Source: Desulfobacterales bacterium
GTDB taxonomy: Bacteria > Desulfobacterota > Desulfobacteria > Desulfobacterales > Desulfosarcinaceae
Reading direction: 5' to 3'
Length of the DNA stretch: 64,000 nt
Assembly (NCBI GenBank): GCA_016218685.1
Contig: JACRDD010000019.1
Span: 276,583-340,582, forward strand
Shown here: positions 45,446-53,995 of the stretch, one piece after another
Position numbering within the stretch: the first letter of the stretch is position 1
How the letters are laid out: each line of letters starts with the position of its first letter
The notes under the pieces: generated by a model
Databases searched by the model: none
The model's input: only the letters and a program-made list of their open reading frames with translations
Told to the model about the DNA's origin: nothing
Translations under genes and position numbers: made by a program

Positions 45446-46993
45446 CTACAAGCGCGCCACGACGAGATGGGGACCCGGCTCGGCCAGGGCTCGGGAGAGC
45501 GCGGCGCGGAAGCCGTCCACCGTGTCGGCCGCAACCGCCGGCACGCCCAGGCCCTCGGCCAGCTTGACCCAATCCAGGTCGGGCCGGCCCAGATCCATGG
45601 TGTCGATGATTTTGGCCGCCGGCGCGCTGAACCCCAGGCGCATCAATTCCACCTGCAGAATCTGGTATTTGCGGTTGGAGAAGATCACGGTGGTCACATC
45701 CAGCCGCTCCCGGGCCTGGGTCCAGAGGGCCTGGAGCGTATACATGGCCCCGCCGTCGCCTTGCAGGCAGAGCACCTTGCGCTGGGGGCAGGCCAGGGCC
45801 GCGCCCGTGGCCACCGGCACGCCCTGACCGATGGAGCCGCCGGTGAGGCAGAGCCAGTCGTGGGCCGGCGCGCCCAGGGTGGCGCGGAAGGCAAATTCGC
45901 CCGAAGTGCCCGATTCATCGGAGACAATCGCGTTCTCCGGCAGCAGGGCGCCGATCACGGCGCCGAGGCTTTCCGCCGTCAAAGCGCTGCCGCCGGGCGG
46001 ATCGGGCCGTTGGGCGCGAACCGAGTCGGGCGGAGCCTGGCTTACACCCAAAGCCTCGGCCAGGGCCGCCAGGCACTGGGCCCCGTCTTGGCCCGGGCCG
46101 GCCAGGGTGTGGACCCTGCAGCCGGAGGCCAGCACGTCGAGCGCACGGTTCGGATAGGCAAAGAAGCTGGTGGGAAGGGCGGCATTGACCACGATCAACT
46201 GGCCAAATTCGGCCAGCCGCTTCTGGGCCCGTTCGGGGAAGTAAGGCAGGCGCCGCACCAGGGGCAGGCCGGCCCCCCGCACGAACCGGGCCGCGAAGGT
46301 GTTGGAGAGAATCACGGCGCCGCTCTTTTGGGCGATCCGCGCCGCGGCCCGCAGGCCCGGTTCGAGCAGCGCCGGGCCGCCCAGCAAGATGCCGGTGGGC
46401 ACCCCGGCGCGCAGCATCCGCACCGCTTCGGCCAAGTCTGCTTCGGGCAAGACTTGCGCAGCGGACTGGATCGGCCCCACCTGGATGGGCGCGGCTTCGG
46501 ACCAGGCGCAATCGGCGGGCACGATCAGGGTGGCCACCTGGCCGGGCAAGCCTAGGGCGGCCTTCATGGCGGCAACGCCTTGAACCGGCAGATCGGCAGC
46601 CGAGGCGGCTTCACGTACCCACCCCGACACCGGGGCCGCCAGGGTAGCGATGTCCGAGGCCAGGGGCGGATCGTTGCGGCGATGGGCTACGGGATGATCG
46701 CCGATCAGGTTGACGATGGGCGTGCCCGCCCGGCGGGCATTGTGCAAATTGGCCATGGCATTGGCCAGGCCCGGCCCCAGGTGCAGCAAGGTGGCCGCCG
46801 GCCGGCCGGTCATGCGGCCGAAGCCGTCGGCCGCGCCGGAGCAGACCCCTTCGAACAGGCCCAGCACGGTCCTGATCCGAGGTTCTTGCGCCAGGGCCGC
46901 CACCAGATGAATCTCGGTGGTGCCCGGATTGGTCAAACACAGGGTGATCCCCCCATCGGCCAGGGCCCGCATCAATGCATCGGCACCATTCAT
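45446..46993 (-). CDS. Thiamine-diphosphate-dependent enzyme, acetolactate synthase-like
   Basis: This 515-residue protein has the ThDP-enzyme three-domain layout. CLTNPGTTEIHLVAAL holds the catalytic Glu that activates ThDP, and the C-terminal domain has QGDGGAMYTLQALWTQ with FSNRKYQIL, the metal/diphosphate motif. It is of the decarboxylase/acetolactate-synthase type, acting on 2-oxo acids, but without a regulatory subunit and outside any valine/isoleucine operon. It lies 30 bp downstream of the OYE gene and 30 bp upstream of the molybdoenzyme gene, so a joint pathway is likely. Confidence 0.9.
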   Translation of the reverse strand: MNGADALMRALADGGITLCLTNPGTTEIHLVAALAQEPRIRTVLGLFEGVCSGAADGFGRMTGRPAATLLHLGPGLANAMANLHNARRAGTPIVNLIGDHPVAHRRNDPPLASDIATLAAPVSGWVREAASAADLPVQGVAAMKAALGLPGQVATLIVPADCAWSEAAPIQVGPIQSAAQVLPEADLAEAVRMLRAGVPTGILLGGPALLEPGLRAAARIAQKSGAVILSNTFAARFVRGAGLPLVRRLPYFPERAQKRLAEFGQLIVVNAALPTSFFAYPNRALDVLASGCRVHTLAGPGQDGAQCLAALAEALGVSQAPPDSVRAQRPDPPGGSALTAESLGAVIGALLPENAIVSDESGTSGEFAFRATLGAPAHDWLCLTGGSIGQGVPVATGAALACPQRKVLCLQGDGGAMYTLQALWTQARERLDVTTVIFSNRKYQILQVELMRLGFSAPAAKIIDTMDLGRPDLDWVKLAEGLGVPAVAADTVDGFRAALSRALAEPGPHLVVARL

Positions 46994-47023
46994 GAAATAT
47001 CCTTTCTTTTCTATCCTCCGCCT

Positions 47024-48133
47024 TCACTCTTTAGCCTTAAGCCTCTTGTCCACCACGCAATGCAGCCCCTGCCCTTCCCGGGCCGCCTTGTTGCACAAGT
47101 TGTCCGACAGGCAGGTGGCGGGCCGCAGGTCTCCGGCGGCCCAGCGCTTGATCAGATGGGGTTCGCGAATCAGGGGCCGGGCCATGGAGAAGTAGTCGGT
47201 CACGCCCTCGGCCAGCAGCCGTTCGGCCAACTGCGGCGAGCGGATGCCGCCCACCAATATAATAGGAATACTCAAGGCCGCCTTGAACTGTTTGGCGGCC
47301 GTGCGGAAATAGGCCTCCTTGTCTTGGGCATCGATCTTCTGCCGGGATGGGCTCAAAGGGCCCGAGACCAAAGTGCCGCCGCTGACTTCGATGGCGGCCA
47401 CCCCGGCCGCCTGCAGCATGCCCCCCACTGCCAGCGACGCTTCCAAAGTCAGGCCGTCATCCAGGGCATCTTCGCAGTTGAGCTTGACCAGCAGGGGATA
47501 GTCATGGCCCACGACTTCGCGGACGGCCGCCACCGATTCCAGCAGCAGCCGGGCGCGGTTGGCCGGCGTCCCGCCATATTCATCCTCGCGCTTGTTGAAG
47601 GCCGGCGAGAGGCTCTGGGAGAGCAGGTAGCCATGCGCCGCGTGGAGCTGCACGCCGTCGAAGCCGGCCTCGAGCGCGCGGCGGGCCGCGGCGGCAAAGG
47701 CGCCGGGCAGTTGGCGCAGATCTTCGGTGGTGGCCAACTGATACTCCCCGGGAGCCTTTCCCGCGCTGGGGGAGAGGAACAGGGGTGGCAGGCCGGTGAG
47801 TTCCCGGCTGGTCAGGCGGCCGGCATGGGCCAACTGGGCCACGATCTTTGCGCCGTGGCCGTGGGCCGCGGCCACCATGCGCGCAAGGGGCGCAACGCGC
47901 GCATCGGCATCGATCCCCAACTGCCAGGGGGTGGCCAGGCCCTGCCGGGTGACAAAGGCATGGCTGCTGATGATCAAGCCCACTTGCCCCCGGGCCAGCT
48001 CCGCCACCAGGGCCTCCAGGCGCGCGGTGCAGGTGCCGTCGGCCTCGGCCAGACCTTCCCAGGTGGCCGACCGCATGAAACGGTTTTTCAGTTCCAGACC
48101 TTTGAGGGTGGTTTTTTCGAATAGCGTGGGCAT
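47024..48133 (-). CDS. NADH:flavin oxidoreductase, Old Yellow Enzyme family
   Basis: This 369-residue FMN TIM-barrel enzyme begins LFEKTTLKGLELKNRFMRSAT. It has the FMN and substrate segments IVAQLAHAGR, FDGVQLHAAHGYLLSQ (the His pair) and FSMARPLIREPHLIKRW, followed by a Cys-rich C-terminal patch (CLSDNLCNKAAREGQGLHC). This tail hints at an FeS-like or redox-sensitive site but does not match the long 2,4-dienoyl-CoA reductase form. It is the first gene of the six-gene leftward operon. Confidence 0.92.
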   Translation of the reverse strand: MPTLFEKTTLKGLELKNRFMRSATWEGLAEADGTCTARLEALVAELARGQVGLIISSHAFVTRQGLATPWQLGIDADARVAPLARMVAAAHGHGAKIVAQLAHAGRLTSRELTGLPPLFLSPSAGKAPGEYQLATTEDLRQLPGAFAAAARRALEAGFDGVQLHAAHGYLLSQSLSPAFNKREDEYGGTPANRARLLLESVAAVREVVGHDYPLLVKLNCEDALDDGLTLEASLAVGGMLQAAGVAAIEVSGGTLVSGPLSPSRQKIDAQDKEAYFRTAAKQFKAALSIPIILVGGIRSPQLAERLLAEGVTDYFSMARPLIREPHLIKRWAAGDLRPATCLSDNLCNKAAREGQGLHCVVDKRLKAKE

Positions 48134-48440
48134 GGCCCGCTCCTTTAGATTAAAGAGGGGCGGGTTGATTTGCGCCGCCCCTTGGTTTCAGATGCTCCAC
48201 GCTACTATGATCCCGGCCTATTTTCAATGCTCGATTTGCGAACTTGTTCCATCTGCCCGGTTATGGTTCGTCCATACTGAACGCAAGGCTCGCCGCGCCA
48301 TGAATCCCCGCCATATTGTTTCCAAAGCTTATTTCGGGTATGAGTGATGCCTTGGACCTGCGCACCGGCCGCGGCAGTCATGGACGATCGATGGCCCGGG
48401 CGCTGTTTTCAATACTTCCATTCCCCCAAAAGGAGCAGCG
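48134..48440. other. Divergent intergenic region (OYE operon / crotonase)
   Basis: About 307 bp separate the leftward OYE operon start from the rightward crotonase start. Both sides end in good ribosome-binding sites (AAAGGAGC and its counterpart on the other strand). No regulator gene, palindrome or riboswitch could be singled out. Confidence 0.5.
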
Positions 48441-49247
48441 ATGAGCGACCTGGTAACCATCCGCATCGAGAATCACGTGGCCGATGTACGGCTCAACCGC
48501 CCGGATAAAATCAACGCCTTGAACCCGGAGATGTTCGAGGCCATCGTAGCCGCCGGCCTGCGCCTGGCCAAGGAGCCTGGCGTGCGCGCCGTGGTGCTTT
48601 CCGGCGAGGGGCGCGGCTTTTGCGCCGGCCTGGATTTCATGGGCTTTGCGCAGATGGGCAAAGGGCCCAAGGGCGCCATGAGCCTGCTGGACCGCAGCGA
48701 GGGCCAGGTCGGCAATCATGCCCAGATGCCCGGCATGGTCTGGAAACAGTTGCCGGTGCCGGTGATCGCGGCCCTGCACGGCGTGGTTTTCGGCGGCGGC
48801 CTGCAGATCGCCCTGGGGGCCGACATCCGCCTGGCCGCCCCGGACGCACGCCTGTCGGTGATGGAGATGAAATGGGGCATCATTCCGGACATGTCCATCA
48901 CCCAGACCCTGCGCGACCTGGTGCGCCTGGACGTGGCCAAGGAGCTGACCTTTTCGGCACGCATCGTGGCGGCCGAAGAGGCGGCCCAACTGGGCCTGGT
49001 GACCCGGGTGTGCGCCGATCCCCTGGCCGAGGCGCACAAGCTGGCAGCCGAGTTCGCCTCCAAGAATCCGCATGCCATCGTGGCGGCCAAACAACTGTTG
49101 GATGCCGCCTGGCACGGTGCCGGAACGGAGGGGCTGCGCCTGGAAGAAAAACTGCAACGCACCCTGATCGGCACGCCCAACCAGATCGAGGCCTCCATGG
49201 CCAATTTCGAAAAGCGGGCACCCCGCTTCCAGGACCGCGAGGTGTGA
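48441..49247 (+). CDS. Crotonase / enoyl-CoA hydratase family protein
   Basis: This 268-residue protein starts with strand-loop segments typical of crotonases (VADVRLNRPDKINALN). It has the CoA oxyanion loop GRGFCAGLDF and FGGGLQIALGADIR, followed by VMEMKWGIIPDM, in the place of the catalytic Glu loop. It hydrates or isomerises enoyl-CoA esters. An AAAGGAGC site precedes ATG 48441. It is divergent from the OYE operon and ends in a terminator. Confidence 0.93.
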   Translation: MSDLVTIRIENHVADVRLNRPDKINALNPEMFEAIVAAGLRLAKEPGVRAVVLSGEGRGFCAGLDFMGFAQMGKGPKGAMSLLDRSEGQVGNHAQMPGMVWKQLPVPVIAALHGVVFGGGLQIALGADIRLAAPDARLSVMEMKWGIIPDMSITQTLRDLVRLDVAKELTFSARIVAAEEAAQLGLVTRVCADPLAEAHKLAAEFASKNPHAIVAAKQLLDAAWHGAGTEGLRLEEKLQRTLIGTPNQIEASMANFEKRAPRFQDREV

Positions 49248-49255
49248 TTCTTTCT

Positions 49256-49290
49256 GCGGGCGGCATGCGAGCGTGCCGCCCGCCTCTTTG
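49256..49290 (+). terminator. Terminator after the crotonase gene
   Basis: A 10-bp perfect stem (49256-49265 GCGGGCGGCA with 49274-49283 TGCCGCCCGC) and 8-nt loop are followed by a poor T-rich tail (CTCTTTGCTT). It lies 8 bp after the stop codon. Confidence 0.75.
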
Positions 49291-49291
49291 C

Positions 49292-49358
49292 TTCTACTTC
49301 TTGCGTTGGGCCGCCAGCTCGGTATTGTAGATGCGGCCGTTCAAGGCCACCTCCTTTG
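49292..49358 (-). pseudogene. Relic of a crotonase gene (two fused fragments)
   Basis: The first about 31 bases (49292-49322) closely match the 3' end of the intact crotonase gene at 51913-51943. The next about 34 bases (49325-49358) match its interior at 52189-52222 with few differences. The stretch therefore looks like a badly deleted copy of that gene that has lost the 245 bp or so between the two segments, plus most of the rest. It cannot code for a protein. Confidence 0.75.
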
Positions 49359-49382
49359 GAGCTCAAATTTTCGCGCAGTTTC

Positions 49383-49421
49383 ATGCCCGCACCCTTCAGC
49401 CGGATAGATGGGTGCGGGCAT
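49383..49421. repeat. 12-bp perfect hairpin
   Basis: ATGCCCGCACCC (49383-49394) pairs perfectly with GGGTGCGGGCAT (49410-49421) around a 15-nt loop. It lies just right of the crotonase relic and has no T-tract. It may be the old terminator of the lost gene, or a structural repeat. Confidence 0.6.
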
Positions 49422-49764
49422 TGACACCCGATCATCGCTTTGGCATACTCCTATCAGACAAAAGCAAGTTTTTATTATGACTTAACAAGATCCCTCTCTT
49501 CTAAGCAAGCGATCGGGACCCAGAAGATCAAGCGATCCAGTCCCAGCGGGTGTCAAGGTCTCACCATCGGAGCGGGCGAAAAACCATCTGGTCAAGAGGT
49601 GCATAACGCGGTAACGCAATCACCTATCGGAAGCTCTAACTCTGCCCGGAAAATTTTAAGAGATAGCCGGCGTCATTAAAATCAATAAGATGTCGTTGAA
49701 AATCGAGAAGCTGAAATAACCATCGCCCCGATCGTCTCCAAACATTCTTCATCAGGAGAAAATC
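49422..49764. other. Intergenic region before the TonB receptor
   Basis: About 340 bp without a convincing gene. I looked for a cobalamin or other riboswitch, since such receptors often have one, and saw none. An AGGAGAAA site lies right before the receptor start. Confidence 0.5.
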
Positions 49765-51891
49765 ATGGAGAAGAGAACGCCCAGGCTCGATTTGTTCATA
49801 TGGGTTGCGTTGGTCTTTTTCCTTTGGGTCCCGGCGTTCCATGTTTCTGCCGACGAGGCAAAGGAGCATTCTCCAGAAACCAAGGAACCGGAAAAAGGCG
49901 CTCAGGAAGATGAGGAGGGGCTGCGAGACCTGCTTTCGGTTCTGGATAAACATACCGAAATCGCCACCAAGTCAAAATTGAACGCCGACTACGTGCCCGG
50001 CATGGTCACAGTGCTTGGCAGAGAAGATATGTTGGTTCGCGGCATTCGGAATGTGGAAGAAGCCCTTGCCCTCGTGCCGGGAATGGATGTCATTACGGGA
50101 CCGTCCGGCGACAAGAGTCTATCCGTGAGAGGCCTGGCAGCCGACGTAGGAGGCGGCAGCAACCAGTTCATGCTCAATGGCGTCCTGTTTAACATGGCCT
50201 TTGCCGGAAACAATTTCGCAATCTTAGGCATTCCCATTGAGCAGGTGCAGCGGATCGAGGTGATCCGCGGCCCCGGTTCAGCCCTGCATGGCGGGTATGC
50301 CAATACCGGTGTGATCAACGTTATCACTCGCTCGGAGGGAACCTCCCTATACGGCGAAGCGGCAAGTTATGACACCTATGGGGCCGGCGGCCTGCTCTCC
50401 TGGAGCGATCCGGAAAGGGATCTTTCCATCGGTCTGAACCTGGCCGGTTGGGACACGGATGGCGCTGATACCCAGTCCGGTCCGGACACGCTGTACGCCA
50501 TCGGCCAGGGCGATATTTCCAATGCGCCCGGTCCGGCCAACGAAGACCGATCTGCCCGCTCGGCCACCCTGAACTTGGGGTATCGGGATTTTTCCTTTCT
50601 CGCCGAATACCTAAACACCGGTGTCGGCGACCGCTTCGGCAGGGCCAATGCATTACCACCGGATGAGGACGGCATCGTCTATGAGGTGGCGCAATGGGCG
50701 TTCGAACTGGCACAGCGCTTTCGTATCGGCTCTGATTTTAGAACCGATATCAAACTGGGGTATATGGGGTTCGAGCAGTCAACGGCCGATCGCGTGTTCC
50801 TCATGCCGCCCGGTTTCACGACGCCGGACTTTACCTATCCCTACGGCATGTTTTCCGCCCTCTATTATGCCGAAAGCCGGATCAACGGCGCCCTAAGCCT
50901 GACCTGGGAGGGGTGGCGGCACCATAAACTCTTCGCCGAGTGGTCCATGTCCCAGACGCACCAGGGCGATGACACATGGTGGGCCGGCAACTTTAGCAAC
51001 CCAGACACGTTGGAGCCGTCCCCCACCAACACCATGCAGCGCTTTGATGACGGCATTATCGGAGCGGACCGCAAGCGGTTCATCAACAGCCTGGTGGTGC
51101 AGGATGAGTATGAGGTCACCCCGGCGTTGACGGTGACGGCAGGCGCGCGGTTCGATCACTACAATGACACGGAGGATAACCTTGCACCCCGGCTGGCGGG
51201 CGTTTATCGCCTCACCGATGCCCATATCCTCAAAGCTCAGTATGCTGAAGCCTACCGACCACCTTCGTTTTTGGAATTATACAGTCAGACCGGCGTAACA
51301 ACCCTAGGCAACGATCAACTCGCACCCCAGATCAGCAAAAATTACGAACTGGGCTATATCTATCGGGGAAAAGACCGCGTGGGAAGGGTCACCCTGTTTC
51401 ATACGGACCTGGAGGATGTGGTCGTTCCCAGGCAAGGGCAGTGGACCAACAGCGGCGGGGCGCACCTGAAAGGCGTGGAGCTGGAACTGGAACAGCCGCT
51501 TTTTTCGTTTCTGAAAATCGACGCCAACCTCTCCTACGTGAACACGGAGGATAAAGACACCAACGAACCCATCGAGCGGACCCCCAACTGGCTGGCGAAC
51601 GCAGGGCTTTTATATGAGGTTTACAGCAATCTGACCTTAGGCCTTCAGTACCGCTACATAGGCGAGCAGAATCGGAGTCCCGTGGATACTAGGGATAAAT
51701 TGGAGGCATCCCATAGCGTGGATGTCACCGCCAGCCTGTTCAACCTTTGGGCCAGAGGACTCACCTTGAGGACCGGCGTGAAGAATCTGTTCGACGCAGA
51801 TGTGCGGTATGCCGCCCCCGCAAACACCTATCCCGAAGACTACCCGCTGCCGGGGCGAAGGTGGTGGGTGCAGATCTCCTATGACTTTTAG
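49765..51891 (+). CDS. TonB-dependent outer-membrane receptor
   Basis: This 708-residue protein has an N-terminal signal peptide (hydrophobic core about residues 10-27, cleaved near VSA-DEA), a plug domain (VPGMVTVLGREDML, VRGIRNVEEALALVPGMDV, IEVIRGPGSALHGGYANTGVINVITR) and a 22-strand-like beta-barrel ending in an aromatic residue (WVQISYDF). It would import a siderophore, vitamin or another large ligand through TonB-ExbB-ExbD. No ABC transporter or synthesis genes are adjacent, so the ligand is unknown. The crotonase gene behind it is convergent with only a 23-bp gap. Confidence 0.93.
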   Translation: MEKRTPRLDLFIWVALVFFLWVPAFHVSADEAKEHSPETKEPEKGAQEDEEGLRDLLSVLDKHTEIATKSKLNADYVPGMVTVLGREDMLVRGIRNVEEALALVPGMDVITGPSGDKSLSVRGLAADVGGGSNQFMLNGVLFNMAFAGNNFAILGIPIEQVQRIEVIRGPGSALHGGYANTGVINVITRSEGTSLYGEAASYDTYGAGGLLSWSDPERDLSIGLNLAGWDTDGADTQSGPDTLYAIGQGDISNAPGPANEDRSARSATLNLGYRDFSFLAEYLNTGVGDRFGRANALPPDEDGIVYEVAQWAFELAQRFRIGSDFRTDIKLGYMGFEQSTADRVFLMPPGFTTPDFTYPYGMFSALYYAESRINGALSLTWEGWRHHKLFAEWSMSQTHQGDDTWWAGNFSNPDTLEPSPTNTMQRFDDGIIGADRKRFINSLVVQDEYEVTPALTVTAGARFDHYNDTEDNLAPRLAGVYRLTDAHILKAQYAEAYRPPSFLELYSQTGVTTLGNDQLAPQISKNYELGYIYRGKDRVGRVTLFHTDLEDVVVPRQGQWTNSGGAHLKGVELELEQPLFSFLKIDANLSYVNTEDKDTNEPIERTPNWLANAGLLYEVYSNLTLGLQYRYIGEQNRSPVDTRDKLEASHSVDVTASLFNLWARGLTLRTGVKNLFDADVRYAAPANTYPEDYPLPGRRWWVQISYDF

Positions 51892-51914
51892 ACAACCGCA
51901 AAACGAACCTGTTT

Positions 51915-52682
51915 CTACTTCTTGCGCCGGGCGGCCAGCTCGGCCTGGAGCGCATCGATGCGCCGGTGATTGTCTTCCGAGCCGATATAGCTTCGGAAGA
52001 GCCACTCTTGCAGGCGCATGGCGCCGTCCAGATCCTGATCCAGAATCATGTTGCCCAGTTGCTTGGTCTCCTTAAGGCAGGTGCGGTCATAGGCCGCCAT
52101 CTGGGTGGCGATGGCATTCACCGACGCGAGCAACTGGCCCTCGGGGAATACCTTGCTCACATACCCCATGCGCTCGGCCTCGTGGGCGTCGTAGATGCGG
52201 CCGGTCAAGGCCACCTCCTTGGCCCGGCCCAGGCCGATGATGCGCCACAGCGGGTCCATGATGGGGGTCAGCGACAGGGCGATCTCCCGCTGGCCGAACT
52301 TGGCGCGCTCGGAGGCGTAGCGGATGTCGCACATCAAGGTCAGATCGAACCCGCCGGCGATGGCCGCGCCGCCCACGGCGCAGATCACGGGCTGATGGCA
52401 GAAGAGAATGGCCCGGTAAGCCCGGTGGAACAAAGCCGTGTAACTCTCGTTAGAGACTTTCTCCAGCTTGCGGATTTCGTTGAGATCGAAACCGGCCGAA
52501 AAGTAGCGCTCGCCGCCGGTGAGCACGATCACGTGGACATCTTCCCGTTGGCTGAGTTCGGTAAACAAGCCTTCGATCTCCACCAGGACTTCCGGCGACA
52601 GGCTATTGCCCTTGTCCGGGCGGTGGATGGTGACGGTGGCGACTTTGGCATCCACCGAGAGCAGCAGATTTTTGGTTTCCAT
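51915..52682 (-). CDS. Enoyl-CoA hydratase/isomerase family protein
   Basis: This 255-residue crotonase has VATVTIHRPDKGNSLS, the first oxyanion loop GERYFSAGFDL and AVGGAAIAGGFDLTLMCDIR, with FGQREIALSLTPI near the second catalytic position. It acts on acyl-CoA esters, as a hydratase or isomerase. An AAAGGAG site precedes ATG 52682. It follows the MerR-TetR regulator by 48 bp on the same strand, so regulator and enzyme are probably one transcript. Confidence 0.93.
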   Translation of the reverse strand: METKNLLLSVDAKVATVTIHRPDKGNSLSPEVLVEIEGLFTELSQREDVHVIVLTGGERYFSAGFDLNEIRKLEKVSNESYTALFHRAYRAILFCHQPVICAVGGAAIAGGFDLTLMCDIRYASERAKFGQREIALSLTPIMDPLWRIIGLGRAKEVALTGRIYDAHEAERMGYVSKVFPEGQLLASVNAIATQMAAYDRTCLKETKQLGNMILDQDLDGAMRLQEWLFRSYIGSEDNHRRIDALQAELAARRKK

Positions 52683-52730
52683 GGGTTCTCCTTTGTCTAT
52701 GTTGGTTGGTCTGTCAATAGCGCGGCACGC

Positions 52731-53651
52731 TCACGGTTTCTCGGGCTTACGGGACTTATAAAAGATATTGAAAATTTGCTTGCCCTTTTCGGTCAGGAAC
52801 GCGTTGTTCAGCATATCGCCGACAAAATACATGACATCGTCGATGGAATAGGTATCATCCATGGAGGCCAGATGGATGGCGACCTCATCGATGGCCAGGG
52901 TGAAATGGGAGAGCAGCACCGGATCGATGGGTCGGACGATGCCGTTCTTGATGGCCCCTTGGAGCTCTTTGATCAGATCGCCCATCATCTCGCGGTTCAA
53001 CCGGAGCAGGCGGTCTTTGGCCCAGGGATCGCCGATGATGACGCCCGATCGCAACTGGTTGAGGATTTCGCCGATTTTGGGGTAATGGGCATAAAAGGTC
53101 GTGAACATGATCATGGATCTTCGGCTCAGGTCTTTTTCACCCTTGAGGGCAGCCTGGATCTCATTTTTGAAATTCTTGACGACATATTCGATGGTTTCGA
53201 CGAAGAGCTCTCTTTTATCCTTGAAATAGCGGTAAAAGGTGGGCGATGAGATACCGAGGGCCTTGGTGATATCCCTGATCTTGGTCAAATAGTACCCGCG
53301 ATGGGCATAGAGCCGCAGGGTGGCTTCGATGATATCTTCTTTTTTCTGCTGACCTTTTTTACTGTTGCCCCCGGAACGGGTTTTGGTTTTGACGGCGGCA
53401 GGCTTGGCCAAGGAATAACTTTCAGTCAATCGATGTTTGATAAAATCGATCGGGATTCTGGATGTTTTGACCGTCTTCAGGTATTCGAGCTTGATCCGCT
53501 GAATGGCTTCCAGCCGTTTGACATGGCTGTGGTCATAATCGGCCATGGTTTTTCCGGATTTCTCCGGACGGTGCAACAGACCTAAATTCACATAATGATG
53601 TATCGTTGACCGAGGAATACCTGTAATTGCTTCCAGCTCGCTGATCTTCAT
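52731..53651 (-). CDS. Double-HTH regulator: MerR N-terminal + TetR domain
   Basis: This 306-residue protein joins two DNA-binding domains. Residues 1-64 form a MerR-type winged helix (MKISELEAITGIPRSTIHHYV, then the wing MADYDHSHVKRLEAIQ). After a basic Lys/Gly-rich linker (about 84-103) comes a TetR-type HTH (about 104-151: IIEATLRLYAHRGYYLTKIRDIT and ISSPTFYRYFKDKREL) and a TetR-like ligand/dimer domain. The short start at 53651 fits the MerR domain; a 16-residue longer form is possible. It is divergent from the monooxygenase-hydrolase genes and precedes the crotonase gene, so it probably regulates both sides, likely with an acyl-CoA-like ligand (inference). Confidence 0.9.
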   Translation of the reverse strand: MKISELEAITGIPRSTIHHYVNLGLLHRPEKSGKTMADYDHSHVKRLEAIQRIKLEYLKTVKTSRIPIDFIKHRLTESYSLAKPAAVKTKTRSGGNSKKGQQKKEDIIEATLRLYAHRGYYLTKIRDITKALGISSPTFYRYFKDKRELFVETIEYVVKNFKNEIQAALKGEKDLSRRSMIMFTTFYAHYPKIGEILNQLRSGVIIGDPWAKDRLLRLNREMMGDLIKELQGAIKNGIVRPIDPVLLSHFTLAIDEVAIHLASMDDTYSIDDVMYFVGDMLNNAFLTEKGKQIFNIFYKSRKPEKP

Positions 53652-53995
53652 TATGCTTGGCCTGATGACGGGGGTTATCGCGATAACGCCGACTATCAAG
53701 TAAAAGTTATAAAGTAGGTCTATAGAGCAAATTCATGGCCATGTAAATTATAGATCTTAATTTTCAGCCCATTGGGTCATCCTCGGAGATAAAACCATGT
53801 TGTTAAGAATAGATATATTGCCATAAATTTTGACTTGTTATATCGAACCTTGCCGTTAATGCGGCTTCATCTTTCCATTTGACAACCTTCTTCCTTTTTG
53901 GTCAAGAATAGGGCTTACTTTTACACGGCATAACGTTTTTCAGGTATCCAATCAGCCGCCGCGATGACGCGCGGTCATCCGAAGGAGATGAATTC
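53652..53995. promoter_or_regulatory. Divergent control region of the MerR-TetR locus
   Basis: About 344 bp of AT-rich DNA lie between the regulator and the monooxygenase gene. A perfect 10-bp palindrome CATGGCCATG sits at 53734-53743 and could be an operator, but no repeated copy was found. AAGGAGAT precedes the monooxygenase start. Confidence 0.4.

Noticed and set aside
44231..46555. 774-codon open frame on the plus strand
   Set aside because: It lies opposite the molybdoenzyme and ThDP genes; its Gly/His/Ala-rich composition is that of a shadow frame in GC-rich DNA and it has no family motif.
46580..48124. 514-codon plus-strand open frame opposite the ThDP and OYE genes
   Set aside because: Shadow frame, low-complexity Gly/Gln/Ala composition, no motif.
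49422..49764. Cobalamin or other riboswitch upstream of the TonB receptor
   Set aside because: No conserved box or matching stem pattern was seen.
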